A stretch of DNA of 64,000 nucleotides, from positions 3,910,240 through 3,974,239 of the forward strand of contig CM071570.1 of the NCBI GenBank assembly GCA_036426205.1, in the 5' to 3' direction. The translations under genes were made by a program, and so were the position numbers. The stretch is from Ascaphus truei. Its lineage: Eukaryota > Chordata > Amphibia > Anura > Ascaphidae. Shown in pieces: positions 20,745 through 31,869 of the stretch; within the stretch, counting starts at the first letter, position 1, and the number at the start of each line of letters is the position of its first letter. The notes beneath the pieces were generated by a model. It saw nothing but the letters and a program-made list of their open reading frames with translations. It had not been told where the DNA came from and did not search any database.

Positions 20745-21151
20745 TGCAGTCAATCAGGAGCGCAGATTCTAAGCGCCAAACCAACAGTGGCAAATTCAAA
20801 GATGCTCTGTAATGAATAGACACGAGCCGGCTACAAAGATTTTGATTTAAGAATTCTTCTGTCCCACTTCTGAAAAACGTAGCGGCCACGTCTGGCATGC
20901 CGAAATCAGTTCCATGATTTTCCAACCGGTCATTGGAAAGGGCTCCTACAGAAGTCATTTTTGTGAATTTCGTTTAAAGGATAGATTTATTCGTTGGCCC
21001 CATTCCCAGTAAGTGTGTTAACCCTGTAAATTGTGTTACATCGTGTGTATGTCTTTTCCTGAAATAAATTACAATTTATTTTCCCTCCTTGCTTGGCTCA
21101 ATCAATGATCTCGGTATAAGAAGGTGTTGATAAACCTGGTCTCCCGTGACA
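20745..21151 (+). repeat. LTR 3' part ending GGTCTCCCGTGACA
   Basis: It matches 4,200-4,500 and 5,220-5,500 (CAGGAGCGCAGATTC, GTCTGGCATGCCGAAATCAG, GATAGATTTATTCGTT) and, toward its end, 7,190-7,332. It has an AATAAA word at 21,062. It truncates the gypsy RT. Confidence 0.7.
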
Positions 21152-22296
21152 ATATTGTAATGTTTATCGGGGCCAGAGGAGGTGAGTGAAGAGCCAAGTA
21201 CCCACTTCACTCACCACCTCTGCCCCCAATAAAGCAATGAAGGGGTTCCTTAACCCATTCATTGCCTTAATGGTTAGCTGCTTAGGTAATGAAGTTGTCT
21301 GTTAATGCATTTTTATTGCATGGGATTCATGCCGGGGGCCTCCAGTGCTGATATTAATGGGTAACAGCTCCGGAGACTCCTGGCATCAATCCGATACAGG
21401 AAAAATTCATTTTCTTTCTAAGTCCCCCTCGCTGCTTCTCGACAGCTTCTCACCACCTTTCTGCCAACCTTTCCTGGCGGGAGGATTTTGAGAGGATTCT
21501 CTATTCAAGAGCCGCGATTAGCCTCGATAAGCTAATCAGGGCTACTAGAATTGCACGAGTTTTAAAACCTACAGATAAGTGGCTTCTTGACGCTCGTTTG
21601 GTGATTTTTTTTCTTATCGACTTATTCGACTTATCGGGGATTACTGAATAGCAGTAGACCTTTTTGGCGAAAAGGCCTCGATAAGTGGCTTATCAGTGAT
21701 TTTTTTATCTTGCACCTGTTTTTTGTATAAGTGCTATCATGCTATAAATCCTATAGTGCGATAACTGTTAGAAAAATTTGCATCCTGGACGAGCTGCATG
21801 GAGACGCTGCGTCTCCATAAACGGCTCTTACAGGCAATCGTGCAATGAAAAAATTGATTTTGATAATACTGTGTAGGAGTAGGGGGTCTCCTGATCTGAA
21901 CTGCATTGTTTTCAGGCTTGGAGAAGCCTTCTTCCCGAGATAAAGGCCCCATTATGGGGTGCCGGTATCCCAGTGCTTGAATCTCCCTTGTCACGTAACC
22001 GTGGGATTTAAATCCTGTATTGGGATATCGGCAGCCCATAACAGAACCTGTATCTCGGAAAGGAGGGGTTCCCGATGCTGAAATCAAAGCAGTTAACCTC
22101 AGAAGACCCTGCTCCCGCACACTAGTATAAAAAACCTCATAAAAATAAAAAAACATTGTTACTATTTCGGCTATCTGCTACGGTTATGAAGCTGCTTTAA
22201 TGTAATTTTTATTAATAGTGCGCGGGAGATGGGGGTCTCCTGAGATTAACCGAATTTATTTCAGCCTCAGGGACCCCTGCTTGCCAAGTTACAGGC
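21152..22296 (+). repeat. Palindromic-module element, Harbinger-type, left part
   Basis: The region 21,395-21,700 resembles the right end of the Harbinger-type element at 49,395-49,724 (GGCTACTAGAAT, CGCAGTAG.C.TTTTTGGCGA). The region 21,880-22,130 is one palindromic M1 module (ends GGGTCTCCTGA/AGAAGACCCTGCTCC). A second M1 module starts at about 22,215 and is cut by a PLE at 22,297, resuming at 25,435. A decayed CTTAGCGG hairpin lies at about 21,235-21,300. Confidence 0.6.
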
Positions 22297-22569
22297 ATGG
22301 AAAATACTGTCCTGCGCTTCGGCTGTCTGTAAGGCACCTATGGTGAGGTAACCACTGAGTAACCCGGAGTAGGGCGGAATAAATAAACCCTCACCTATTG
22401 ATTCCCTCCGGTCTGGGATCTGCTCTCCTCCGCAGCATGTGCGTGCAGCCTTCAGTGGTAATCAGGAAGTGAAAGGTAGGAATCCAGCGTCACTGCGCAT
22501 GACAGACTGTAGAAACTCCCGGATGATCTTCAAAAAAACTTTATTGCCCTATACACACTATACACCACG

Positions 22570-22628
22570 ATCTCCCCCTCTACGCGTTTCACCCTCTCAG
22601 ATAGGGCTTCGTCACGGAGTGAGGAGAC
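22570..22628 (-). ncRNA. Hammerhead-like motif, minus arm
   Basis: On the minus strand: TGACGA core strand (the preceding C is replaced by G), stem II CCCT/AGGG with loop ATCTGAG, GAAAC, GCGTA, and a stem I pairing CTC/GAG and TCTCC/GGGAGA. The core is one base off consensus. Confidence 0.5.
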
Positions 22629-23462
22629 GTGGTGTTAGCCTGGAATTTAAACATTAAAACGCCCACGAAAACGGGTAAAAAAATTAACCCCTTCATGTGA
22701 AAATTTCCTAAAAAAGGCACCAGCATCTCCCATAGACATATAAATGCACAGTACACAGGGATATCATAGGAGCCAACTAAATGCATTAATAATTTCATTA
22801 TTTCAATATTGGCTCATCTTTTTACTGGACAGTAACATGAAGGTATCCTAAAGGTATATTAAAAATTGCTGACAACATCTCACAATAATACTGTCCCCCT
22901 GAAATGATAATTAATTATCAAGTATATATTCAAATCCTGCAAAGATATACTCTAAACATATATAACCCCCATTAATGAAGGCTAAATTAGTAGTTAATAT
23001 TAACCACTGCAAGTGGTACACTCTTTCACGGGAAACAGCATGAGAAAGTGAGGGAAGGGAAAGGGGAAGGAGGGGGTGGCAAGGGATGGGGGAAGTGAGT
23101 GAATGCTGGATGGGGGAAGGGGAAAGGGAAGTGGAGCAAAGGGGGAGGGGTGGGGGGCAAGGGGAGAAAGGGGAGGTTGAGGGGGGGGGGGGGAAGTTGA
23201 CAAAAAATGTAGGCGGAAAAAGAAAGAAAAACAGATCCAGAGTTAAGTTACAAATCATCTGTAACCCAAAACACTAAGTGCTCATTATTGAAATCTAAAT
23301 TATAAGAGGACAAAGCAGATTCTCGTGCTCTGAAAAGAGCATATCATAACATCTTATAAAAAACTTATAAAAAGCATTGCAGATCCCATTCGACATTCAG
23401 TCCATTGGGTTGTAGGGTGTTCAATGCAAAAATCCAATGAGCCTCTCGCTGATGCAATATTT

Positions 23463-23768
23463 TTACCCTGTCCCCACCACGGGGTGTAATGGAATGTGCT
23501 CAATGGCTATACATTGCAGAGCCTCTACTGAACCCAATGGACATGTGTTAAAATGTAAAGAAACCGGATGCAACATATCGTGGTTCCGTATGAGTCTTAG
23601 GTGCTCTAAGATGCGAATCTTGAGCACTCTACTGGTTAAACCCACGTATTGTTTTTTGCATCCGCATTTCAGTAGGTAAACCACAAAATTGGTCTGACAA
23701 GATATGAAAGTTTTAATTTTAAATCTGCGTGTTTCATCACGGTTGGTGAAGTGTGTTGCTTTACTCAT
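23463..23768 (-). pseudogene. PLE GIY-YIG endonuclease fragment
   Basis: The translation FVVYLLKCGCKKQYVGLTSR followed by RILEH is the GIY-YIG nuclease core (residues about 37-66 of this 101-codon ORF). It belongs to the minus-strand copy of the head-to-head PLE; RT and linker are missing upstream and the C-terminus is closed soon after. Confidence 0.88.
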
Positions 23769-23828
23769 GTTTGGGCAAGGGGGTGCAACAGTTGTTCTCG
23801 ATAGGGACTACTAAATTTGGGAGGCCCA

Positions 23829-24045
23829 GCGACAACTTGGTGATCAAGAGGCATACGAGGTCCTTGACGGCGATCCGACACCTCGATTCCGTACAGAGTT
23901 TGCAGACTTAATGGATGAAGGTGAGATTCTACATGTTCTCATACCCCCTGAGCGAGACTTCCTCACCAATCCAGATCCTATCACACCCATTTTTCATCAC
24001 CTCCCCAAAATTCCCATGTCGAAGGGGATCTGCGATGTTTTTTAT
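23829..24045 (+). pseudogene. PLE reverse transcriptase N-terminal fragment
   Basis: The plus-strand translation has the typical PLE RT entry: QLGDQEAYEVLDGDPT, then ILHVLIPPE and HHLPKIP (cf. FY.LPKIHK). It runs into the right palindromic arm at about 24,016 and the frame is lost, so the rest of RT is deleted in this copy. Confidence 0.75.
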
Positions 24046-24137
24046 AAGTTTTTTATAAGATGTTATGATATGCTCTTTTCAGAGCACGAGAATCTGCTTT
24101 GTTCTCTTATAATTTAGATCTCAATAATGAGCACTTA

Positions 24138-24614
24138 GGGCCTCATGCAGAGAGCAGCGCTATTAACAATCTCGCCATTTTCCGGCGAAAATCGCGCTAA
24201 AAACTGCCGAAAATGGCGAGGTATGAAAAAAGCGCCATTTTTTTTTCTATTTATAAATTTCACCGCGCGGCTGGCGAGAACCTACATCTCGCCAGTCTGA
24301 AAAAAATCCAAATTCAGAAAGGCGCGCTTGCCATCTAGCGACTGTTTTTGGCGCGATTTTCATAAATTTTCTCCGCCAACTAAAGTTGGCAAGAAGCAGG
24401 AGCTTGCCGGCTATAGGGGGGGGAAAAAAAATGCGCGATTTTTTTTTCTCCCTTTCAGCTGCGCGCATCTCCTCGTTTACAATTCTCCACATGCAGTAAT
24501 GCTAAAAATAGCGGATTTCGCCCATTTCTGCATATGGAGAATAAAACTCTCCATTAAATCTAGTTTTTCTAAAACTCTCCAATTATTTCTACCGCTGCTC
24601 TCTGCATAGGCCCC
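24138..24614. mobile_element. PIF/Harbinger MITE
   Basis: Terminal inverted repeats GGGCCTCATGCAGAGAGCAG and (reverse) GGGGCCTATGCAGAGAGCAG are flanked by a 3-bp TTA duplication (24,135-24,137 and 24,615-24,617), the Harbinger signature. The 477-bp interior has no transposase. It interrupts the right arm of the PLE palindrome and is therefore younger. Confidence 0.9.
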
Positions 24615-24635
24615 TTAGTGTTTTGGGTTACAGAT

Positions 24636-24845
24636 GATTTGTAACTTAACTCTGGATCTGTTTTTCTTTCTTTTTCCGCCTTCATTTTTTGTCAACTTCC
24701 CCCCTCCCTCAACCTCCCCTTTCTCCCCCCCCCCGCTCCCTCCCCTTTGCTCCACTTCCCTTTCCCCTTCCCCCATCCAGCATTCACTCACTTCCCCCAT
24801 CCCTTGCCACCCCCTCCTTCCCCTTTCCCTTCCCTCACTTTCTCA
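24636..24845 (+). repeat. Pyrimidine-rich tract (purine-rich mirror at 23,040-23,215)
   Basis: A long C/T-rich run, with its reverse complement in the left PLE arm at 23,040-23,215. The Pro/Ser-rich and Gly/Glu-rich ORFs through it are compositional. It belongs to the PLE 3' untranslated region. Confidence 0.7.
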
Positions 24846-25254
24846 TGCTGTTTCCCCTGAAAGAGTGTACCACTTGCAGTGGTTAATATTAACTACTAAT
24901 TTAGCCTTCATTAATGGGGGTTATATATGTTTAGAGTATATCTTTGCAGGATTTGAATATATACTTGATAATTAATTATCATTTCAGGGTGACAGTATTA
25001 CTGTGAGATGTTGTCAGCAATTTTTAATATACCTTTAGGATACCTTCATGTTACTGTCCAGTAAGAAGATGAGCCAATATTGAAATAATGAAATTATTAA
25101 TGCATTTAGTTGGCTCCTATGATATCCCTGTGTACTGTGCATTTATATGCCTATGGGGGATGCTGGTGCCTTTTTTAGGACATTTTCACATGAAGGGGTT
25201 AATTTTTTACCCATTTTCGCGGGCTTTTTAATGTTTAAATTTCAGGCTAACACC

Positions 25255-25318
25255 ACGTCTCCTCACTCCGAAACGAAGCCCTATCTGAGAGGGTGAAACG
25301 CGTAGAGGGGGAGATCGT
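25255..25318 (+). ncRNA. Hammerhead-like motif, plus arm
   Basis: The counterpart of 22,570-22,628: CTCACTC...GAAACGAAG, stem II CCCT/AGGG, then GTGAAACGCGTAGAG. The core strand has decayed to GAAACGA, so it is less intact than the opposite arm. Confidence 0.45.
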
Positions 25319-25434
25319 GGTGTAGCCCTATGTGTATAGTGCAATAAAGTTTTTTTGAAGATCATCCGGGAGTTTCTACAGCCTGTCATGCGCAGTGGCG
25401 CCGGATTCCTACCTTTCACTCCCAAGTTACAGGC

Positions 25435-25565
25435 CCTGATATGGTGCGCCGGTATCGCCTCCATTTTTTAAATCCCTCATTCACGTGACGTGGACGATCT
25501 AAAAATGACATCGATATGGGCACCCGATGCCCCATTCTAAGGCCAGTAACTCAGGAAGCATGGGT
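25435..25565 (+). repeat. Right half of the PLE-split palindromic module
   Basis: It continues the M1 module interrupted at 22,296. The apex is TTCACGTGACGTGG (about 25,483) and the closing arm reads GGCCAGTAACTCAGGAAGCA. Confidence 0.6.
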
Positions 25566-26410
25566 GTCACGGGAGACCAAGACTTATCCACACATTAATA
25601 ACGGGTTTCTGGATTGAGCACAACAAGGAGGGTAAAATAAATTGTAATTTATTTCCTTTAAAAACAAACACACAATTCTTCACAAAAATACTGAATAAGC
25701 ACTTACTGGGTTTGGGAAATGAAATAAAATGTCCACGGAACGAATGACTTTAAAACCAAGTCTGTGGACAACCCTGCACGCTTGCCAGTGGGTGAGCAAA
25801 TTGAACCGTGCGACAGTCCTTGGCTAGGGGCGCAAGTTGCCACCCCAATATCTCCGCCAAAAGGACGAATTTCGTAAAGTCCTTACAGGATTTGTTCGGG
25901 AATCCTTAGCTCAAACGAATTCCAGAAGTGGGGCATGATCCTTGGTTACGATGTAATTAACCCCTCACACTCCGAAAACCACCGACACTGGAACTTAGTC
26001 AAATCTTAGATGAAACTTAGGTAGAACTTAGATGGAACTAACGGGGACTGGGAGGCAGGTATCTTTATAGGGTTAAGGGTCCTATATCTAACATACACAA
26101 CCAATCCCTCCCGTGGGAACAATTTCCCCACCTATCCCAGACTTGCCAGGAGTTCCTAGAACGGGCAGAAGTGTATTCCCGGTCTGCTAAGAGCATGCGT
26201 TAAGGTGACACCTAAGCAGATCAGCATACCGGGCTCAACCTGTTACCTGGAGACTGTAACTCTGGGGTTTGGCTACAAGGTGTGAGTTTCCCATGTGTTG
26301 CACCGGAATCGGTTACTTTGCAACATCCCGGCCGTCCTAACACCTAGGGTCTCTGAGGCTTTTCAACTCCGGACTTCTCTAGACACTGGGGCACCAACTT
26401 AGCATGGTGC
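25566..26410 (-). repeat. LTR beginning TGTCACGGGAGACC
   Basis: The plus-strand left edge TGTCACGGGAGACCA is the reverse complement of the LTR ends at 7.33 and 21.15 kb. It is followed by CAACAAGGAGGGTAAAATAAA and CACTTACTGGG, as at 46,895. No internal genes adjoin it. Confidence 0.6.
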
Positions 26411-27174
26411 CCTTTGAAGTACGGAGATGAAAAATCCCTCAGCTCATTCACCCTAAACATACTCTATGGGCATGTTAATGTATTCATTGCACGACTGACA
26501 GGAAAAGGTTCCTGTCTTCACATGTTAAAACATCATGGAAATACATTTTATTTTTTATATGTTGTTTCTGAATGTGTAGGAAACATGAAACCAATATGTA
26601 TGTGAATGTTATATTCTTAACTAATGACGAAGTTAAGAAAAAGTACATTAAGGGGGGCGGGTCTGACATAAACAGCACTGGGATCTGAGCAGCCATTTTA
26701 AGTCAACATCCATCTTAGGTGCCGGATACTGTCATCCATTTTGTGTATTGTCTGCATGAAAGGGGAATGAGAATGGAAGTTTGAACGGGACTCATTTTGT
26801 TTTTTTGCTTCTCAGTTTTAAGTGATAATAAGCTTTTCAGCTAACCACATAACCTTGGAGAGGGGAGAAATGCGCCACTGTTATGAAAATAAAATATAGA
26901 TAACAAGCACGTCTCGCATTCCGGGGGAGGTTCCCATGGTTATGTACACCGTTTCTCAGAAATCTCGTATATAGAGAAAATGTCACTGGCCTGTATAAGG
27001 AAATATAACTGAGTCAGTTCACTTTTAATATGAATCTCATAGTTATGCTATCAACTCAATGTGTTCATATTCATATTTTGTTTATCTTATACGTCTATGT
27101 CATAACGCACATGCCACCTCATAGAGGGGGCGTGGGCTTAGTATTTTGGTATAAATATGGCCTGTAGGCCAGTA
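26411..27174. other. No gene recognised
   Basis: A/T-rich non-coding text; the ORFs at 26,414-26,696 have no motif. The left TA of the T-family element is at 27,173-27,174. Confidence 0.4.
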
Positions 27175-27400
27175 CTGCTGCAACACACTTTATTCGAGCA
27201 AATAACCAGTTTGTACCTGGCAGATACCTGGAATGCGCCGCTCCTCACCTCTGACAAGCCGCGATGCGTTTGCCTTCCCAGCCACGGTTCATGCCTGGCT
27301 GACGGGCGGCTGATCTGTTAAATGATAATGATCAGGATTTAATAGGCTGCAATGCTTTGCGTGTGTCCACCAGATGGCATAAATTCATGAATTGTAATGC

Positions 27401-27410
27401 AGTATATATA

Positions 27411-27446
<36 letters not shown>

Positions 27447-27447
27447 T
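27401..27447. repeat. (AT)n microsatellite
   Basis: A self-complementary AT run beginning in a TATATACTG palindrome. The related copies at 40.8-41.2 kb and 31.6 kb carry shorter versions at the same point. Confidence 0.95.
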
Positions 27448-27627
27448 GCATAACAACAACCCCTATAACCCCTAACATACACATACTGTACAGTACTGTA
27501 TATGCACATAAATAATACTGTGGGCCGGCGGGGGCGAGATGTGTTTGCAGCAGAGAGAGATCCGTTGCTCTCTCTCTGCGCAAAAATTGGCACATTAAAA
27601 ATTATTTTAAATACATTTTTATTTATA

Positions 27628-27895
27628 GTGTAGATGTGCAGGGGGTCTCGGGAGCTGAATCGCACTGGTTTCAGTTCCGGGGACCCCCTGCTTCCCGAGA
27701 TACAGACCCCTTTATGAAGTGCCGGTATCCCTCTGCGTTTAAAGGTCCCGATCACGTGATCGCGACCTGTTAAACCAAGCAGAGGGATACCGGCACCCCC
27801 AAAAGGGGCTTGTATCTCGGGGAGCAGGGGGTCCCCGGACCTGAAACCAAAAGTTTCTGCTCCGGAGACCCTCTGCACATGTACAGTATAAATAA
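27628..27895. repeat. Palindromic module M1, copy 1
   Basis: An approximately 268-bp near-palindrome. The left edge GTAGATGTGCAGGGGGTCTC pairs with GAGACCCTCTGCACATGTAC. The arms include CCCCCTGCTTCCCGAGATAC/TATCTCGGGGAGCAGGGGG and GCCGGTATCCCTCTGC. The apex is CCCGATCACGTGATCGCGAC, containing an E-box CACGTG. The ORF through it is compositional. Confidence 0.8.
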
Positions 27896-28069
27896 AACAC
27901 ATATATAAATAAACACTCGTTCTTTACCTTAGCGGCTATGCGCTATGTAAAGAGCACATTTCTGTATGTTTAATAATATTGTACAGTGAGCAGGGGGTTC
28001 CTGAGCCAGAAATCAAAACCAGGGGGCCCCTGCTCCTGCTCATTATTATTAAAAATACAGAAATGCTGC

Positions 28070-28110
28070 TTTCATTACCATAGCATATAGCCGCTAAGGC
28101 AATGAAGGGG
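28070..28110. repeat. CTTAGCGG/CCGCTAAGG hairpin unit (M2)
   Basis: This is one clear half of the recurrent palindrome ATTACC.TAGCGG..AGCCGCTAAGG.AATGAAGGGGTTA. Other copies are at 7.64, 27.92, 28.73, 28.88, 29.49, 30.55, 34.89, 35.04, 48.78, 49.26, 50.80, 51.16, 52.75 and 55.26 kb. Confidence 0.7.
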
Positions 28111-28431
28111 TTAACCACCGTGCCCGCTTTATTGTGGTATCCGGGGTGGGTGAAGGGGGTATTTGCCCTTGGTGTGAGGTTTAGGACTTGCGGGGGGGTT
28201 CGGGTGCAATTAACCCCCTTCCACACCTCAGCAGTTAATACCACGCTACTGAAGTTTTTAACCCTCCCGCGAACCCCCCCCCCCGCAAGCCCAAAACCAC
28301 CACGTTGGGGCTAATACCCCCTTCACCCACCCCCACTACCCACAATAAAAAATCACACCGCAATCCATCTCCGCAATACATAAATAAATAAATAATACAA
28401 ATAAATACATTTGAATAACATTTTATTGCTA

Positions 28432-28695
28432 TGTAGATGTGCAGGAGGTCTCGGGGAGCTGAACCGCGTTGGTTTCAGGACCGGGGACCCCCTGCCCCCG
28501 AGATGACACACCCCTTTATGAGGTCCGGTACCCTCTGCGTTAAGATCCCGATCACGTGACCGCGGCCTGTTAAACCAAGCAGAGGGAATACCGGCACCCC
28601 CTAAAGGGGCCTGTATCTCGGGGAGCAGGGGGTCCCCGACCTGAAACCAAAAGGTTTCTGCTCCGAGACCCTCTGAACATGTACAGTATAAATAA
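28432..28695. repeat. Palindromic module M1, copy 2
   Basis: Same architecture as copy 1 with small deletions: GTGCAGGAGGTCTCGGGGAG on the left, apex CCCGATCACGTGACCGCGGC, closing GCAGGGGGTCCCCGACCTG on the right. It lies about 0.8 kb downstream of copy 1. Confidence 0.8.
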
Positions 28696-28964
28696 CACAC
28701 CATCAATAAAGAATCGTTCTTTACCTTAGCGGCTATGTGCTATGGTTAATGCAGCAGTATTTTGTATTTTATAATATTGTACATTGAGCAGGGGGTTCCC
28801 TGAGCAGAAATTAATGCTCAGGGAACCCCCTGCTCCTGCACAATATTATTAAAATACAGAATGTGCTGCTTCATTACCATAGCGTTAGCCGCTAAGGCAA
28901 TGAAGGGTTAGGCAGAATAAACAATAATACACATTACAATACGTACATTTTTTTAATGTGTGTT

Positions 28965-29295
28965 TTAAACCTCTCTGCCTTCACTGTAATCTATGTAAAA
29001 AAAAACTCCCCCTATTTTGTATTTTAAACTTCCCTGCCTTCACAGTAATCTATGTAAAAAACTATCCCCCTATTGTGTGTGAAGCTTCCCTGCCTTCACT
29101 GTAATCTATGTAAAACCCCCTCCCCCTATTCTGTGTGAAGCTTCCCTGCCTTCACTTATCTATGTAAACCCCCCCCCCTATTGTGTGTGAAGCTTCCCTG
29201 CCTTCACTGTAATCTATGTAAACCCCCCCCTATTGTGTCTGCTAAACTTCCCTGCTTTGACTAATCTGTGTTAGCCCCCCTCCCCCTATATATGT
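28965..29295. repeat. Tandem satellite, about 55-60 bp unit, six copies
   Basis: The unit is CTTCCCTGCCTTCACTGTAA + TCTATGTAAA + a C-run + CTATTGTGTGTGAAG. Units begin near 28,971, 29,030, 29,085, 29,140, 29,193 and 29,247, with variable C-runs. No spacer variation of CRISPR type. Confidence 0.85.
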
Positions 29296-29869
29296 GTCAG
29301 TTAAATCTGCCTGGCCTGTGTTTTCTGTGAGTGCAGTGTACTGAATGTAAATGTGGGGAGGGGGATCCCGTGTAAATAACCACACCCACACCCACTACCC
29401 ACTACCCACCTGCACATGGCCCCTCTGCTGCTGCAAAAAAGACACTAAAATTAAAACATACAGTACTGTACAAAGTAATGTCCCCTAACCCCTTAATCAC
29501 CATAGCGGTTATTAACCGCTACAGTCATTAAGGGTTACCCACCTCACCCACACTCGGGATGCCTACATACCCTCCACACCTAACCCCCCCCCCCTTGACC
29601 TAACCTCCCATACCCCACAGGAGGCCTACCCACATACCGATGGGGAAACACCCCCCCACCCCACCGCCAGTACCTACAATAAAAACAGCACAGTGACCCA
29701 CAATACAACATTATATTTATTAATACATACACCCACCCCCTGTGCCCCCCATAAACAAGATTTATCCCTTTTATGTACAGGGTTCATAACGCAGCCCCAC
29801 CCGAGTCCCCGGTGGGCTTGCGGGGCACCTGGACAGACCTACAGTTTACCAGCAAGCCCTTTTACACAG

Positions 29870-30245
29870 GTTCTGGAGCCTGCTGGTGGATCCCACCAGC
29901 ACCATGGCCCCCAGGTGGTCTCCTTGGGTCCACCGTGGGCCCACAATTGGGTCCCCACGTAGGCCCAAGGATGTCTGGGAGCCCTGGGTCGGACCCACAT
30001 GTGTCTGCGGGGCCTCGGGTGGTTCCCTCGGGTCTGGGGAACTCACGGTGCTCACTACAGGTCGCGGGTGCCCCCACAGAAGTGGGCACCACATCGTCAT
30101 CCCCGCAGACTACGGGTCGGCGGTGCCCCCACAGAAGTGGGACCACACATCGCATCCCCGCATGTGGTCACCCATGGAACCACCACCTGATACTATTGGG
30201 ATACCCGAAGAACCACAGGTGGTCTCCAGAGGTCCCACGCGAACC
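29870..30245. repeat. G/C-rich minisatellite-like tract
   Basis: Imperfect repeats of CCCCACAGAAGTGGG.CCACA and GGTGGTCTCC..GGGTCC words. Overlapping ORFs on both strands (up to 163 codons) arise from composition and lack any domain. Related to 7,333-7,450. Confidence 0.6.
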
Positions 30246-30299
30246 ACGGAACCAACCCTGAATGTAAAAAAAATAAACCTGGCCATACATTCAATACAT

Positions 30300-31620
30300 A
30301 CCACAAACCCCCCCTCAAACCCTACCCCCCCAACACTACATACAATAATGTGCAAGATAACTATTAGTCCCGATTAGGTAAAGATTAATTGCCCATTCTT
30401 AAAAAACATTAACTAGCATATACAAATAAATAAAGTACTACTGACCTCATCAATACGAAGTGTCCGTGGCCAGCAACATCCTTGTCTTGTCCACAAAATA
30501 CATTGCCAATACAAAGCCAATACATTGCAAGTACATTCAGATATCAATTAACCCCTTAAACACCTTAACAGATAATAACCGCAAAGGTAATTAAGGGGTT
30601 AAGCCACACTGGCCCGATACCCACCCTTCACCCATGAATTTGTACAGTGGCTTCATCATGCAACTATATATATATATATATACACAGTATATACACACGA
30701 TGAGCCAATATACAAATAAATGCAGAAGGGTTATCAAAACACTTCTCCATACATACACACTAAATTAAAATCAATTTCCTTTAATATTCATATCTGATCT
30801 CTCAATCTAAATCATCACTAAACCTCTGAAAAGCCATTTAAACAACTTACATTCCAATATAAATTATGCCCAAATATCTATGCACCATATACATTCTGCA
30901 AATTAATCAACCAAGTAAACAAAAATCAATTAGCAATCATTATTTACATCCCTAAACAATTCACACTAAACCCCGAACAATGAAACCATTAACAAATTCA
31001 CGCCTAGAGCAGAACAATTAAGCCTTTGAAAAAATATAAGTACCGACAAAAATACAACCTTTACAACCAAGCCTATCCCTGACCTTCCTCAAACACACAA
31101 TACAATACCAAGGAATATATCTATCTAATTTTAAAATACTTTAAACTCACAATAAAGCATAGCAGCATACACAAAATAATTTAAAACACATCTAATCCAG
31201 CTTTTAAAACATCATCATTTCTTACCCTGAATGTATACTGTATATCTCCCTAGACATATATACATACTGTACATACATACAGTGGCAAGAAATGATATAC
31301 CACAAAAAAAAAAATACACATGTTAAAAAACCTTTTGAAAAAATTAACAAGTTAAATAAAATATATTTCTTTAGTTAACTTACTATTACTTGCCCCCACC
31401 GATTCCCGTTGCGCAGCTTACTCACGAACCAATCCATGATCAGGAACCCATAAAATAATAAACATTATTCTAAAAATCCAAATCAATCCACGGGTCTTCT
31501 ACTTGTAATCCATCTTCATCTGTATTCTTCTTTCTTCTATCTCCTTCCAGAATGGCTTTGCTTCAAATGCCTTTAAGGTGACGTCATTAAAAGAATATAT
31601 ACAGTATATATACTGCATTA
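30300..31620. repeat. A/T-rich arm plus pyrimidine tract of the fold-back family
   Basis: It shares the order and words of 51,230-52,500: TAATGTGCAAGATAACTATTA and TTGCCCATTCT, about 0.8 kb of A/T-rich text, CAATCCA..TCTTCTTTCTTCT, then a GCCTTTAAGGTGACGTCATT core (about 31,571). The opposite arm is missing, so this is a half-element inside the T transposon. Confidence 0.5.
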
Positions 31621-31869
31621 CAATTCATTATAGGGGACGGCTTCAAAGAGAACAGCTCGCAAGCGCCCCCATGTGTTTTTACACGGCATTGCAGTATTGC
31701 AGCCAGCCGGAATAAAATTCTTCAATCCCTGCCCTGAAAATAACGCTATACACTCCGGCAGAAAATGATCACAAACCACAATACACCGGAGTATACCCAA
31801 ATTCGCGGGACTAGCCGAGCGAGAAAAAAGTGTGTCGCCACTGTATCTGTGTGTGTGTATCAGTGACTG

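Larger units (their letters stand above)
22297..25421. mobile_element. Head-to-head Penelope-like element palindrome
   Basis: An exact 13-bp duplication CCAAGTTACAGGC (22,284-22,296 and 25,422-25,434) bounds the insertion. Arms of about 0.9 kb (about 22,466-23,398 and 24,016-25,421, the right one lengthened by a MITE) are reverse complements, each ending in a PLE 3' region with a hammerhead motif. The centre holds a minus-strand GIY-YIG fragment and a plus-strand RT fragment, so two partial copies of one element are joined at their 5' sides. Both copies are internally truncated. Confidence 0.88.
27175..31843. mobile_element. Large TIR transposon (family T), 4.7 kb, non-autonomous
   Basis: The left end CTGCTGCAACACACTTTATT and right end AAAAAGTGTGTCGCCACTG are imperfect inverted repeats flanked by TA (27,173-27,174 and 31,844-31,845). 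The first 240 bp and the last 220 bp match the 393-bp element at 40,780-41,172, which is an internally deleted relative. The interior is a patchwork: (AT)n, two palindromic M1 modules, a 60-bp satellite, a G/C-rich minisatellite and an A/T-rich arm. No transposase was recognised. The superfamily is uncertain; a TA target suggests mariner-like, but termini differ from those I know. Confidence 0.65.

Noticed and set aside
22911..24975. Pro/Ser-rich ORFs (115 and 113 codons) present as two near-identical copies
   Set aside because: They are the pyrimidine tract of the two PLE palindrome arms, not genes.
27339..28706. ORFs of 187 and 117 codons through the palindromic modules
   Set aside because: The same peptide text appears from every M1 copy on either strand, as expected of a palindrome, and matches no protein family.
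28965..29295. Regularly spaced repeats suggesting a CRISPR array
   Set aside because: Units are contiguous tandem copies without unique spacers, in a eukaryotic transposon context.
29773..30377. Overlapping ORFs of 162-163 codons on both strands
   Set aside because: They run through a G/C-rich minisatellite-like tract, open in several frames at once, with no recognised domain.
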